From contig NW_025062477.1 of NCBI RefSeq assembly GCF_000002995.4, forward strand, positions 10,636,649-10,700,648: a DNA stretch of 64,000 nt, written 5' to 3'. This document shows positions 1 through 12,364 of the stretch, piece by piece (within the stretch, counting starts at the first letter, position 1; each line of letters starts with the position of its first letter). The notes beneath the pieces were generated by a model, which searched no databases, was not told the origin of the DNA, and was given only the letters and a program-made list of their open reading frames with translations. This DNA comes from Brugia malayi. Lineage: Eukaryota > Nematoda > Chromadorea > Rhabditida > Onchocercidae. The translations under genes and the position numbers were made by a program.

Positions 1-72
1 ATTCCGAAGATGAAAAAATGTTGTTTCATTGGAAATAAAAAGTCAAATAACTTCGGTGATCAAAGTTCTTAC

Positions 73-90
73 CTCATATGTATCCAACAT
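73..90 (-). CDS. possible first coding exon of a gene running off the left edge
   Basis: On the minus strand a T-rich tract ending in CTTCTTAG (about 104-111) is followed after about a dozen bases by ATG TTG GAT ACA TAT GAG and then a good donor GTAAGA (donor GT at 71-72). This has the form of a short first coding exon (MLDTYE) behind a splice or spliced-leader acceptor. The remainder would lie to the left of the window. It would start about 1.05 kb downstream of the CARMIL stop, in the same orientation. Six codons cannot identify a protein, so the call rests only on the acceptor, ATG and donor arrangement. Confidence 0.3.
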
Positions 91-1157
91 TTAACAGTTA
101 TTCTAAGAAGAAAATAAAATAAATTGCAAATAATGATGATAAACATACTGAACAAATCACATCATTCAATTTCCTTATCAAATTAACCCTATCTCTCTCT
201 CTCTCTCTCTCTCCCTCTCCTCTCACCTAATCTTTTTCCCATTATTCTCCCTTCCTATCTCTTATATAATAATTAATTTTCCTCTTCTCCTATTTGTTTT
301 GAAATCATTTGACCAATAATGAAAAAATGAAAACAATTCTTTATCACTACATCTCTTTCACTTCATTCTGTCACTCTTTCCTTCTACTTTTTGCAGATTA
401 CAAATTTTGCTGTGTTGCTATTCTCGCTGTAATAAAAACAAACACTAGAATAACCTTAGTTGTCTATGCTCTTATCAATCTCTAATTCTAATTTCTTTTC
501 TCAAAAAAAAAAAAATTAGGACCATAAATATTTCCAGATTAGCTATTCATTACATTAGAAGATGATATGAAAATATGGGAAATAAACGGACTTCTCATTG
601 GATCAATATTGAATCGAGAATCAAACTGAATAAGCAAAATTTATATGAATAAAACTTATTTACTAATTCTATATAGATTATATAATTCAATAATTTCTAA
701 ATGATATATTTGATTCCGTTTAGATCTCATTTTGCACAATATATAATAAAACATTATGAATGATCAGAAGAAGCATTACACAAATAAATGTTTTATTATA
801 GACATAACAAGACTAAAAAAAGAGAGAGAAAAATCAGCTTATACTACGAGCATTTATCATCAAATACATACACAAAAGAATTTATTAAAAAGAATAGTGT
901 TTGAAAAGAGCACCATTCTCTCACTATGCCAACTTACAAAATTATTCATGATATGCAAACGTACAATCAACCAATTTGCAATATTTACATGATTAAAAAT
1001 TTTAAATATTTTACATGACTAAAATTTAAAATATCCAAAATCAGATAGCTACGAAGTCAACAAAAACGACTGACTTATCGTACACTAACAAAAATATTAC
1101 AGTTGTAATTTGAAAAGAAAAACTGATAAGCAATAACGAAATTACTTAACAAATGAT
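91..1157. other. intergenic sequence downstream of the CARMIL gene
   Basis: No coding exon was found here. It holds a (TC)n microsatellite near 192-213, poly(A) near 505-516, and A/T-rich sequence. On the minus strand an AATAAA hexamer (TTTATT at 881-886 on the plus strand) lies about 270 bases beyond the CARMIL stop and is a candidate poly(A) signal. A 78-codon open frame at 756-992 on the plus strand has no recognisable family and looks like chance. Confidence 0.5.
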
Positions 1158-4100
1158 TCAGGAACGACGACTAAACGGAGCATCAGTAGATGAAAATAAT
1201 CGTGCCATATCAGCAACTGATTTACGACCTGATTTATTGTCACTGTCTATGGTACAACTTACCGGACGAATTGAAATAGTCTGATCGGGCTTGGGTGGTA
1301 ATGTTGGAGGTACTAGAGATGCACCTGGTTTATTTCGTCTTGGTACAATAGGTGGTGCAGTTGATGTTGATGCATTAGCTGATGATGATACAGATGGAGC
1401 TGATTGTTGGCCTACACCAAATCCTGTACCCGTGAAATTCTCTTGAGAATGAGGTAGCATTACACAACTACGCATGATAGCTGGTGAACCTGAACGACAT
1501 TCATCACTGATCGATAAATTGCTAGAATGAGCGTCAATCTCTGATTCGCCAGGTGAACAAGTTATCGATTCATTTGCTGCAGTATCATACAATGCGAAAT
1601 TTTCACCGTTTTCACTTCCACTATAACTCTGTTGAGATTCTTCCACGAGTATTTGAGGCTAAAAATTAGACTCTAAGTTTGATTCAGTTTAATTTTAAAT
1701 GACGAATTTCTTACATCTGGCATACTGATTATTCATAATGATCACACTAACTTTAATCCTTTTGAAATTTCTCATCGGCCTTGGTCGACATTTTGATGGA
1801 TGATTCAAAGCAGAAGGCATGGGTGGAGCATCTAAATTCACCTTTTCTCCTATTTCATCGTTGGATAATTCCGAAATCACAGATTTCGGACGATGTGATC
1901 TAAAATAACAACACAAACTATGACACTAATCATACATACTTTGAATATAAAAATTTTGATACAAAATTTTAACAAGAAAAACCACATTTGTCTTAGATAT
2001 GTTAAGCAAAAATCACATGTTACCTTACAGTGACCAATTTTGCAGAATTTGCTGCAGTAGCACTCGATGAACCATGATTTCCGTTCTGCAGTCCTACATC
2101 ATTTTTCGCTATATTATTATTACACTGCACACGATAATCATTTACAATTCCTTGTATAGTTTCACTTATCAATTTCCACTTTGTTTTACTAAAATAATAA
2201 TAATAACTAAAAAAAAAAAAAAAAAAAAAACACACTTGACACAAATATGACAATGTTGACTGAAGTGAAACTACAATTCCTATTTCATTTGTTATGAATT
2301 AATTACACAATTTTCGATTAATTTTAGAAATTATCTACTGTTAAAGTGACTGTCAATTATTAGTTTCATACCAATTTGTTTGATCAAAAGATAGCATATA
2401 TTTTTTTAGCTTATTTCCATAGCATATATTTTTTTTTTAGCTTATTTCCAACATATGATTCCAAAAAATCTCTAAGAACAACTTTTTTTGTGGATAAAAA
2501 TTTCAATAAAAATATAAATTTGAAGTTATTTTGAAGTTTAGTTCCATTTGTGGTAATATAATGTAAACTTACCACAAATAGCTACTGATATTGTTCATTA
2601 AAGCTGTACGGCTAAGCGAACTACATTTTATGGATAAAGCTCGTTCACTTAAGCCTTCCTTTTCAGCTGCTTTCATAATCGGATGTAAAGCTTGCTGTAA
2701 GAACAATGAATTTCATCTCATTGAGAGGTATTGAAATTTATGAAATATATATTAAAAAAAAAAAATTCAGATCAAGTGCAAACCTTAACATCACTTAATA
2801 GAACATCATCTAAGCGAGACATCACATCATAAGCTACTTTTTCCAGTTCGATATCTTGTTGTTCGGATAAGTCAATTGCATTCAATGATTGCTTCATTTC
2901 TTCTAAGCCAATTTTTGAATTTCCACCATCGCAGAATTCAATTTCCTGAAAAATTACAAATACTAATAAAATCATCGATTGACCTGAAATATGAAGCTAA
3001 CATAGAAAAATAAATCATATAATCGTATAGTCAAACCTGCTTTGAAGCAATAATCGAACATATGTATTGCTTTTCAGAGTGGCTACGACCTGCACGATTT
3101 TTCTCTATGCATGCTTCAATCTGAAATATTTGTAACTGTTTTCTGTAAAAATTTTATAACGGATAAATCTGCCTAGTAATATTATGAATATTACAAAAAT
3201 ATTTCTTAGTATATAATGAAGTGTACTTCGGTGAGTGCTGCTAGCGTTTTTCCACGATCTGTTCGATTTAACGATTCTGCTACATCAATCACAGGAAAAG
3301 GAAGAGAAATGAGTGTCGAGTTGCTGAAGATAAAATTTAAAAAAAAGAATATAAAGTGGATTAAATGATGTAACAAGATTTTTTTTTTGAAAATACTTTG
3401 AAATTATTTATTCATTGCTTAATCCACTGTAATCATCAATAGGGATTTCCAAAACATGCATATTATCTTATAATTTCAAATGAAAATATCTTATTTAAAC
3501 GATCAGTTTTCATGTTACGATAAAAGATACAGCTGATTTAATATTTCTGATCAAATTTCATCTTAAAACTTACAGAATTAACGAATGTGCAATATCCACA
3601 TATCCATCACCGGTGATCTGATTCTTATCAATAAGGACAGTTTCTAAGGAAGTATTAATTTGTAATGCTTTCGCTAAAAGACGAGCGCCAAAATTGCCCA
3701 TTTCATTACCTAAAGTAAGATGATTCCATCACATTATCCTTAAAATAGTATGAAATTAAACGATATCAATATTAAAATAAAATATTCGAGAAATTACCAC
3801 TTATGTCGAGATAATGTAAGGAAGACGAAACACCAAGTGTATTTAATAGTATGCTTAAATGTGATCCCAAACGACAATCCGCGATCAATAATTCGTTTAA
3901 TCTCTAAATTAAACATTTGAATTTTCAGATTATAATTTCCTTTAATGCTTTCATAACCATTATTTATTAAAATTATCAGTGCATATTTATGATATCTTTT
4001 TCCTCAATGAAAATTATATCATAACTGGTTATCATTATAATTTGTCAATATTTCCTACTTAACTTATTTCGTTCCATCAGCATCAAATTTGGTGTCAATA

Positions 4101-7100
4101 ACATATGCAACGAACAAGTTATCACTTATTATTCAAATAAATCACATTTTCTCTAAGCAAATGTGAAAATGAAATAAATCAAACAAAATTATTATTGAGA
4201 CTATACTTTCTTATATTACCTTATGAATTCATTACTATCATACCTTAATAAGAAGAAAACAAAATTCAAAACGAGAATCATCTACATAACATAACATAAA
4301 ATTATGTTGAAACTTACCGAATCATCCTCACCAACAAGTTTGACAATTTCTAAAAGAATATTGGATACCATTGTGCTATTCTTCGCTCCTCGTTTACAAT
4401 TTGGAAAATTTGCTCCACTCAAATCCAATTTGGTAAGGTGATGCATTTGTGAAGTTGCCAAAACTATCGGCAACAATTCTGAATCCAAATTATTATCTTT
4501 CAGCGATAGTGTACAAACATCTACTCCGATAAGGCACGTCTCCAACACAGCCATTGAACTCCTGTAGCAATCTTATAAAAATGACCCATAATTTTTCAGA
4601 TTAATAAAGAAACAAATTTGTTTAGATACCATTTTTTTTTTTTGGTCGAACTCACTCACTGATAATGCTGACGGAAAAATAACCCGAACTGCCGAAACTT
4701 TCATCGCAAAAATCACTTGAATAATCGAACTTTTTACTGAGTCTAACTAACATTCAGTAGATCATAAATCACTTTAAAAAATTGGTAATAACATGATATA
4801 ATTTATTTGACCTATGTTCTGAAAGTGAGATTAGATGCAAAACTCTATTACATTCTTTATCATACGAACAGAAACATTTGATGAGTATATATAAGAAGTT
4901 ATATTAGTATAGCTTCACACTAAAAAAAATATTAAGCTTTTAATTTTAACAACAATTACCTGTCACAGATATTATTCAGACATAGCGTGAATGGTTTTAG
5001 CTGCTGATTACTTGCAAGACCGAGAAGTAAGGCCTAAAATAACATAAACAAATGGAATAATTTTAAATCCATCCAAAGATAAATTTACTTCAAAAAAAAT
5101 ATTGAGTTCGAAAAATTCAAAACTTCAAAAAACTCTGCCACATTCATAAACTATTTTAGTTCATTATCCTTCTTCTATCATGAATAACTGAAAAATTATA
5201 ACCTTTAAAATATCCGCATTTAATGTAGTATTTGAAAAATCAAGTTCTTTTAATGCTACAGCAGTAGAAAAATATTCCTTCATTTGTTGTGCACTTTCTT
5301 TGCTGCGACGACCCGTTTGACAACCCGCTAATCTAGAATTAAATGATGTAAAATAACAAAGAATATAAAAAGTTTCAAATAAGATATAGAATGAATGATT
5401 GTAGTGATATTAAACAAGGTCGAAATGTAGAATATCTCTGATAGGAAATTATTTATCATCCGTTAGCATCTGTTAGTACTGAAAAAGAATGACAGCAGCT
5501 TGAGAAATAACAAATAATATTAAAAAAGACTAACGAACTTCAATATCTCTAATTGTAAACCGCCATAAATGAGCGAACCCCATAGCTTATCGATATTAAT
5601 TCCAGTACCAGATAGATTCAAAACTCGAAGACTGATACATAATGATAGCAACTGTAGTAAATCACTGACATCCTGCATATATGCTAATAATTAATTAAAT
5701 AAAGGAAAAATTAAGCAAATTAATTTTAACAGATTTTTCTAGCATATTTTACAACTACTACATTTCATGATATACACTTTTTCAGATATATGCATTTACC
5801 GTCGATTATGGTGATACCACAATTTTAATGCTATGTCCTATTTTATTTTCTTGCTACAAATTTTCATAAACAAAAATTTTGTAAAAACTTATTGGAGATA
5901 AAAAGTTTCTGACTAATTCATCATATTAGTTTACACTTCATATTCTGCTTACATCTTTCAAATTGTTTCCTGAAAAGTCGAGCGTAGACAGAAATTTGCA
6001 ATCAGGAATTGTATTCGCTTTGATCCCTTGCAAAATTCCGCAGCATACTTGATTAACACTTTTCTCTGACATTGCACATTCAGAAAGTGTTAACGATTGT
6101 AGTGATGTCAGTTTTGATAGCAAAGATGATAAAGCGACAAAACCTAGAATAAATTTGTAAAAATACACATTAATCTATGGCATTGAGCATTTGCTGTATA
6201 AAATTTAGAAAAAAAAAAAGAAGATGCTTCCTTATCCCTCTCTTTTTCAAAAGTTCTTTACAGGATTCATTTGGAAAAAAAAAAAAAAAAGATCAAATAC
6301 ATTGATAATGAAGCTCTAACCTTTCTTATCATCCAATACATTCTTGGAAAAATCCACTTCTTCCAGAGAAGATGCATTACCTTGTAAAGCATTCGAAAAT
6401 GAAGCAATAAAATCTCTAAAATTTTTAACAAATTTATAAAACTTGAAAGTTTGTATTTATTTATACTTCATTAAATGTCATGGCATTAATGATTTACAAA
6501 TTAGCTTTACTTTAAAGTGATTGAAAAGCATCTGCTGCAGTGCAGTCCTTTACCTGCATAATTTAGGAGCAACTCTTCAATCTTTATTGGAGTAAGGATA
6601 TTATGAATCCTTTTAAAATATAATTAAAAAAAAAATACAGTAACAAAAAGATAACTTACTTTGGAAGAGCACAGTTACGAAGAATAAGAACTTTCAGAGA
6701 ACGTGAATTACGAACAACTGATAAGATAATATCAACAAGATCTGAACCTAATCTGACATCATCGATGCATAAGCCCGTAAAATAACAGGAATACTGACAT
6801 ACAGCTACGATTGATAGCAAATCTCTAAAAACATGATGACCTAACAAAATCTTCCACATTATTTTGCAACAAACTTCAAAAACGAAAAAAAAAAAAAAAA
6901 ACAGGATATTTAGAGTTTTTGATTCATAAATCAGAGTTAATCATTGTGCAAACTTATCAAAAACATAGCTTTAGTTCATTAAAAACGATTATTTAAAAAA
7001 TTTTAACTTGAATACCTTGGAAGCAAATGAGTGAAGTCATCTAATCTTAAAATGTGAATTCCATGAGTAGCATATATTTTTTCTACATCCTGAAAAAAAG

Positions 7101-8677
7101 ACGGCCGAATTTTAAAGCATTTTTCTATTAAATCTGAAATAAATGTAAAAGAACAAAAAAAAGTGGAGATATGAAAGGGAGAATCTTACCCATACAACTT
7201 CATCACGAAATGGTTGATCGTAATAATCACAAATGGCAGCGTAAGATCGACGGAAATTATGACATGGTAGATATGGTCGGCTACTAGGTAAAAACCAAAA
7301 TTTGTCATATAAATCGGAAGGAATTAATTCCAACAAATTCCTGCATATATTTTATAAATATTAGATACAAAAAAAAAAAAAAAATGTAAGGAGAAATTCT
7401 ATCATTATATATAGCATGTCATCGGTAATGATAAGCAAAAATTAATTTATTTTTTATTTTGTGAGTGTAAATTCAGACAAGTTTTTTGGCAAATTTTTGA
7501 CTTTCCTTACCTTAGATTTTGAATAATATCCGGAAAATAATGTTTAAGAGCAGAAAGAACAGAAAGAGCAATGTTTTTGGAACCATTTTCTAAACGAATG
7601 AAAATGCGTCTTTTGCCCAAAAAACTTTCATCGAGACCAAAGCACACCTAAGAAGATTAAAAAATAAACAGATAATAATTTTGGGAAAAACAAAACGTTA
7701 GTATTAGAGATTAAAATAGCTAAAAGTTATTAATACTATACTTACAATTATTATATGTGCTTATTATATTTATTATATTTGCTATCTACTTCACACTTAT
7801 TACTCTTGCAATTTATTAACTGACAAATCCAGCTGTTTTAATATTAATAACAACAACGGCTTGTAGCATTTCGATAACAAACTTGACATTTTAAAATACG
7901 ATTTAATTCTTACATTCATCCTTTAGATAATTAGATTCAATATCTTGGTATGTAACAAAACGTCTGAATATTTAATAGATTTTTTCAAAGTTTTACTGAT
8001 TGATCATCACCTGTCCCAAAATTTGATTAAATAACTGATTAGCTGCTTAGTACAGATTAAAAATGATGACAAACTATTACTTCATTATCATTGACAATTT
8101 GAATAATACGTATTGCTAAGATATGGAAAGTTCGATCAATTTTCAACGAAGACGGTGTTTTCCCATGTAATATAAAAACACGAAATTTTGACAATGCGAA
8201 GATTCGATTCTCAAACTTGTCTGTTTTTGTACCATATTCTACGCTACACGCCAATCGGCAATCCCAAAATTTTGATCCAAATATGGTATTACATTTCTCT
8301 GTAACAACAAGAAATATGGCTCAACTAATTAAAAGAATTAATATATAGAAACCAAATATTTTTTCATCCAATGTTTTTCTTTTTTTTTTTTTATTAATGG
8401 ACATATTAATCTCTCCTTATGTGAAAAATTACATGAATAAAGTACTGTAATAGGAGAATGGATATCCAGCAAAAAGTAACTGCTACTAGAAATATAAAAA
8501 TTCCTGCACATTATAAAATTTAAATTTAAAACAAAAAATTCTTGATTATAAAATTTCAATTTCAGTTAAGTGAATAGAAGTGCATTTATTTCGATCTTTT
8601 TTTTTAATTAAATAAAAACATGTGATACCTTGAACATAGCTACATAATTCGGCGAGTACACCTCGTGATAATGACAT
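1158..8677 (-). CDS. crml-1: CARMIL (capping protein, Arp2/3, myosin-I linker) homologue
   Basis: CARMIL proteins sit at the plasma membrane and bind actin capping protein, weakening capping at barbed ends. The model has 21 exons totalling 1061 codons with stop. The order is N-terminal PH-like domain (about residues 15-135), the linker with [20 protein letters not shown], an LRR solenoid from about 190 to 650 ([63 protein letters not shown]), a helical region (about 660-800), a capping-protein motif (876-891), and a Ser/Pro-rich tail with VPPTLPPKP (1010-1018), a likely SH3 ligand. The tail is shorter than in vertebrate CARMIL1. The start [12 protein letters not shown] is the first ATG in frame with the PH exon. 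A UTR acceptor lies 64 nt upstream. Every junction preserves the frame. Confidence 0.93.
1158..8677 (-). other. crml-1: exon map of the CARMIL gene
   Basis: Exons in transcript order (minus strand, plus-strand coordinates): 8629-8677, 8081-8298, 7511-7647, 7190-7340, 7016-7089, 6660-6824, 6321-6415, 5953-6143, 5539-5672, 5203-5332, 4960-5033, 4318-4561, 3798-3903, 3574-3709, 3227-3323, 3037-3120, 2784-2945, 2573-2694, 2024-2188, 1752-1899, 1158-1658. All introns are GT-AG. The lengths sum to 3183 nt, a multiple of three. Exon 19 has two overlapping donors; only the downstream one (GTAACA) keeps the frame open into exon 20. Introns are mostly 50-500 nt, and several carry poly(A) or poly(T) runs. 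Confidence 0.85.
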
Positions 8678-8698
8678 GTCTTAAATGATTTCCACCCT

Positions 8699-8740
8699 TT
8701 ACATACCCATTTGCTTCACACCGTTATTTAAACTCACAAC
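8699..8740 (-). promoter_or_regulatory. CARMIL 5' UTR: splice or spliced-leader acceptor and minimal upstream ORF
   Basis: On the minus strand an acceptor ending ATTACAG (8741-8743 is CTG on the plus strand) opens a leader of about 63 nt before the CARMIL ATG. The leader has an upstream ATG at 8708-8710 reading ATG GGT ATG TAA (Met-Gly-Met-stop, to 8699). In a nematode this acceptor could take a spliced leader or join an upstream noncoding exon; the sequence does not say which. Confidence 0.45.
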
Positions 8741-8743
8741 CTG

Positions 8744-9959
8744 TAATAGTAACAGAAATTAAATTAAATCTGTAATTTATGGAATTTCTAGAAGCAAACA
8801 TCTGGTGGATAAGATGCAACAAATCTAATCGATAAAGCAATAAACAGCTTTTTTTTTTTTTTTTTTTTGCATCCATATTAATGAATAGGGAATGCAATAG
8901 CTATTTGAATGAAAAATAACAATGGGTAAATTAGGGGTATGTGTAGTCACCACTCACAGATATTCGTTTAAAGATGTGTAAATGGAAAATAGGGACGAAA
9001 ACATGTTTAAAACGTAAAAGAGCAATATAACATAAATATTCAAGGAATCGAAGAAAATAAATAAAAATACAATACTTGAACACTTTGATATTATAAAAAA
9101 CACAACGTACGATCATCCAATCAAACAAAAAAAATATTCAACAGCATATTATTAAAACAAACAAAAACAAAAAAATAAGAAACAGTACAAAGTTAGATTT
9201 GACATATGTTAATTTTAACAAATTATTAATAACTAATAAGATAAAGTGATAAAAAAAACTATCAAATTATTCATTAAGCAATAAAATTACAACTAATTAT
9301 CAACTATTTCATTTCACTTTTTTTGTTTAAACTTCCATTTATAACTTAACTTAATTTTTCCATCCCATTCTTATCTTTTTTTCCGTTTTCCTTCACTTTC
9401 TCTTATCTTATCTATTTGTCTCATTTTTTTTATTTTCATTTCATTGATAGTTTCTTTCGTTTTTCTTTGATTTTTCTTTAAACAGTAAACTTTTGGCAGT
9501 AAGTCAAAGTACATGCTTCAAGAGTATCGCAATAGAATTGCAAAAATTTTTACAATTAGTAATGTTACGTGTAACGTGATACGTGATATGTGATATCATT
9601 TATCACGTCAAATGATATACATCCCTTCTAGCACGTAAACATATCCACTTTCATACACCTAAAAGTTAATTTTAACACTAACTACTATTACTTCAATGTG
9701 TCATCAGGGCAAGATGGCTGCAACATATGCATGAAGACAACTGCTGCAGCGTTATTCCTGTAGGGTTGATAAGCTTATGGTTGTATTAAATGTTTTATCT
9801 TTTTTCTTCACTTCCACTTTCGTTTTCTTTCCTTTCTTTATTAAAAGCTACTTTAGATTAGTCATTAAAAAGTTATTTTACAACAGTTATTATTATTACT
9901 ATAAACTTATACTTGTTGTTTTTATATTAATGAAAAGATTTAGATTGAAATTTCTTTGA

Positions 9960-9996
<37 letters not shown>

Positions 9997-10470
9997 TTTG
10001 ATTGATTAAAAACTTTATTGTTAATTATTGAATAGAATAATATACTGTTGTTCTATTGCTTAATTTTTGTAGTTGTTGTTCAAAGATTATCATTTCTCAG
10101 TCAATTATTACGATTTCTTCCGTTTTTTTTTCTTTTTTAAACTATGCCATATGTGATTAAATTTCAAATCTTAAAGTTTTATCCAATTTCACTCATTTAT
10201 ATATGATCAGAAGTTAGATTTGTTTCTAAATTGTATCAGTAATGAATAATTTCTGTTTTAGGTGAAATTATTTTGGATTATTTCTCTTATTTGTTTCTTT
10301 TTTTTTTTCTTTTGGTCTGCACCTCATTTATTTTGAAATTTTTTTGTATCTTATATAGAAATAAATCATTTTTTATCATATAACATGCATAGAAATCATA
10401 TAAAATATACTTACGACATTACTATAGTTTTCGTCATATATATGTTTAAATTTGATTAAATATTGATAAA
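8744..10470. promoter_or_regulatory. divergent promoter region between the CARMIL gene and vps-25
   Basis: About 1.7 kb separates the two divergent genes, with no coding exon seen. Most is A/T-rich with poly(T) runs (for example 9962-9990). The complex part is 9480-9780. It contains an inverted repeat ACGTGATA (9581-9588) / TATCACGT (9601-9608) around a TGATATCA palindrome, extra ACGTGAT copies just upstream, and CAAGATGGCTGC (9710-9721), which resembles a YY1-type site. An open frame of 60 codons at 9777-9959 is low complexity and probably not real. Confidence 0.4.
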
Positions 10471-10480
10471 TATATTTCAG

Positions 10481-10548
10481 TATGAAATTCATTTTCTGTG
10501 ATGGTATAATTATCGTATAGAGAAATTCGATGGCATTGAAAAGATAAA
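10481..10548 (+). promoter_or_regulatory. vps-25 5' leader with acceptor and short upstream ORFs
   Basis: A strong acceptor TATTTCAG ends at 10480, 68 nt before the vps-25 ATG. It is a candidate spliced-leader site or UTR intron end. The leader holds several upstream ATGs: one opens a 12-codon frame ending TAG just before 10521, and another reads MALKR then TAA, ending two bases before the vps-25 ATG. A second possible acceptor (CGTATAG, ending about 10520) would remove all but the MALKR frame. Confidence 0.4.
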
Positions 10549-12266
10549 ATGTCATTTAAATGGCCATGGCAGTATGAATTTCCACCATTTTTCACGTGAG
10601 TTATTCGGCGAAAAACGAGTGAAAAAAAAAAAAAAAAAAAAAAAAAAACATTGTCGGGGAAAGTATAATTCAGAAATGATTCATTTTTGAGATTTTCTTT
10701 TAAAATAGTAGTGGAGAGAATTTTTTTTTTTTTTTTTTGGTGCAGTGAAGAGTGTTTACTTTATAGTGGTGAAAATTTTTTTTGTTAATGAAAGAAATTT
10801 TTTTTTTTTTGAGCTTATTAATTTCTTACATTATCGTCAATATTTTTGCATCATGATTATTAGTATAGGATTATCCTCAGTTAAAATCTCATGCTTCTAT
10901 CTTTAATATCAAGAATTGAATTTCAGACTTTTCTGTAATACTTGTTTTTTTTTATAACAAGCATAAGTGTATTTATGTCTCCAATGTTAAGTAAATAAAT
11001 TTCAAAATGATTATTATTAATTATTATTATTATTATTATTAGGATATAAATGGATTTCAGTAACCCTTCTCCTGTTTCTATTATACTTTTTTAATTTTAG
11101 CTTACAAACTACCTTAATAACTCGTGAAAAGCAGTTAGAAGCTTGGAGTCGGTTAGTTGTCGATTACTGCCAATTTCATAAAATTTATACAGTGGACTTA
11201 ACAGATATATCAAATTCGGAATTGTTTGTTAATAGTGCTCTAAATCGGAAATTGTCATTGGACGGTGTACGAGTAGTGTTTGATTATCTCGAGCATAAAA
11301 GTAGGTTTACAATCTTATTCGTTCATTAGATTTCTCTGTTTTTCATCTTTTCAAAATGAAACCTTACCAAAAAAGAAAAAAAAAAAGTATAAAAATAGAA
11401 ACAACTAATTTTGACCGTTTTCTTTTACCTTCTAAGAATCATTTCTTTCGTTTAAGATTTTACCGCAATAACATTAAATAGTTTGAAAATTCTAGTAAGG
11501 TTTTTAGAAAAAATTTTTTAGTAAAAATTTTTATCACAATTTTATAAATTCATGAATGTGTGAATTATTAATTAAATTTACAGGACATATCGATTGGTTA
11601 GATAAAACCAAAAATCGTTGTCATATCTACTGGAGGCGTCCAGAAGAGTGGGCTATACTAATATACGAGTGGGCAGTAAGTAATAGTTTACTTAACACTC
11701 CTTGTACTTTGTACGAAATAACACAAGGAGACGACGTTACACAAGAATGTCAGTTGGTTATTTATCTTTTCAATTTTATTTCGTAAGTATTATTATTTTT
11801 CATAGCACTACACGGAGAGGAAAAAATTTCTAAATTAGAGTTCGTATAATGCAATGTACAAGGTATTTAAGTACATGTTGCAAAATCATATGTAACACTG
11901 TGAGAATTTTTAACCATCATATATACGATTTTGGGAAGTAAAAATTTAATTTAAAGTATTCTACTGAATAGAGTAAATAGTTTGAGCACTGGATGATTGA
12001 ATTTTGATTTTATATAAAGTGATCTCCTGCAATGAAGTTATTCGATTAATTTGATAAGTACAGGAATTAATCGTTCAAGATTTTAAGTCAGTTTACTCTT
12101 AGTCTTTTGGCGAAGAAATTCTTGTGAATTGTTAATTTTAATTGCAGCTTTTTACGGTTTGGATAAGGACGTATTGTTAAAGTCATTGGCAGTTCTTGTT
12201 GATCAACGTCGTGCTCAATTATTAAACAGTGGGACAGGAACAGAAGGCGTAAAATTTCTCCAATAA
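10549..12266 (+). CDS. vps-25: VPS25, ESCRT-II complex subunit
   Basis: VPS25 is the ESCRT-II arm that recruits the ESCRT-III subunit VPS20/CHMP6 when ubiquitinated cargo is sorted into multivesicular bodies. Exons: 10549-10595, 11101-11300, 11584-11748, 12148-12266, all GT-AG and in frame. They total 177 codons, giving 176 residues, the same length I recall for human VPS25. Exon 1 encodes MSFKWPWQYEFPPFF, matching the family's N-terminal WPWQY-FPPFF signature that docks on VPS22/VPS36. Exon 3 carries DWLDKTKNRCHIYWRRPEEW and TLYEI (second winged helix). Exon 4 gives FYGLDKDVLLKSLAVL and ends GVKFLQ. The stop codon lies inside an AATAAA hexamer. It is the first gene of a probable two-gene operon with trmt-61. 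Confidence 0.95.
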
Positions 12267-12267
12267 A
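12262..12267 (+). terminator. poly(A) signal AATAAA overlapping the vps-25 stop codon
   Basis: The last codons read CTC CAA TAA followed by A, so the stop TAA (12264-12266) is inside AATAAA (12262-12267). If used, cleavage 10-25 nt downstream would leave a 3' UTR of only about 10-25 nt. No other AATAAA was seen between the two cistrons. Such tight spacing is typical of upstream cistrons in nematode operons. Confidence 0.55.
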
Positions 12268-12364
12268 ACAATTTTGTAAGTTTCAGTTTTGCCACATTTG
12301 AATAATCGCAGAATTTCAAACTAAAATGTGATGAAGTAAGCATAATTCATTTCATTATAGGAAA
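12268..12364 (+). promoter_or_regulatory. intercistronic region with probable trans-splice acceptor
   Basis: Only 98 nt separate the vps-25 stop from the next ATG. The segment ends TTTCATTATAG (to about 12360) followed by GAAA and the trmt-61 ATG. A clean 3' splice site 4 nt before a start codon, behind a poly(A) signal about 100 nt away, is the standard form of a nematode operon junction resolved by spliced-leader trans-splicing. Confidence 0.6.

Noticed and set aside
756..992. 78-codon plus-strand open frame downstream of the CARMIL gene
   Set aside because: No recognisable motif, no splice or acceptor context, A/T-driven codon content; probably chance.
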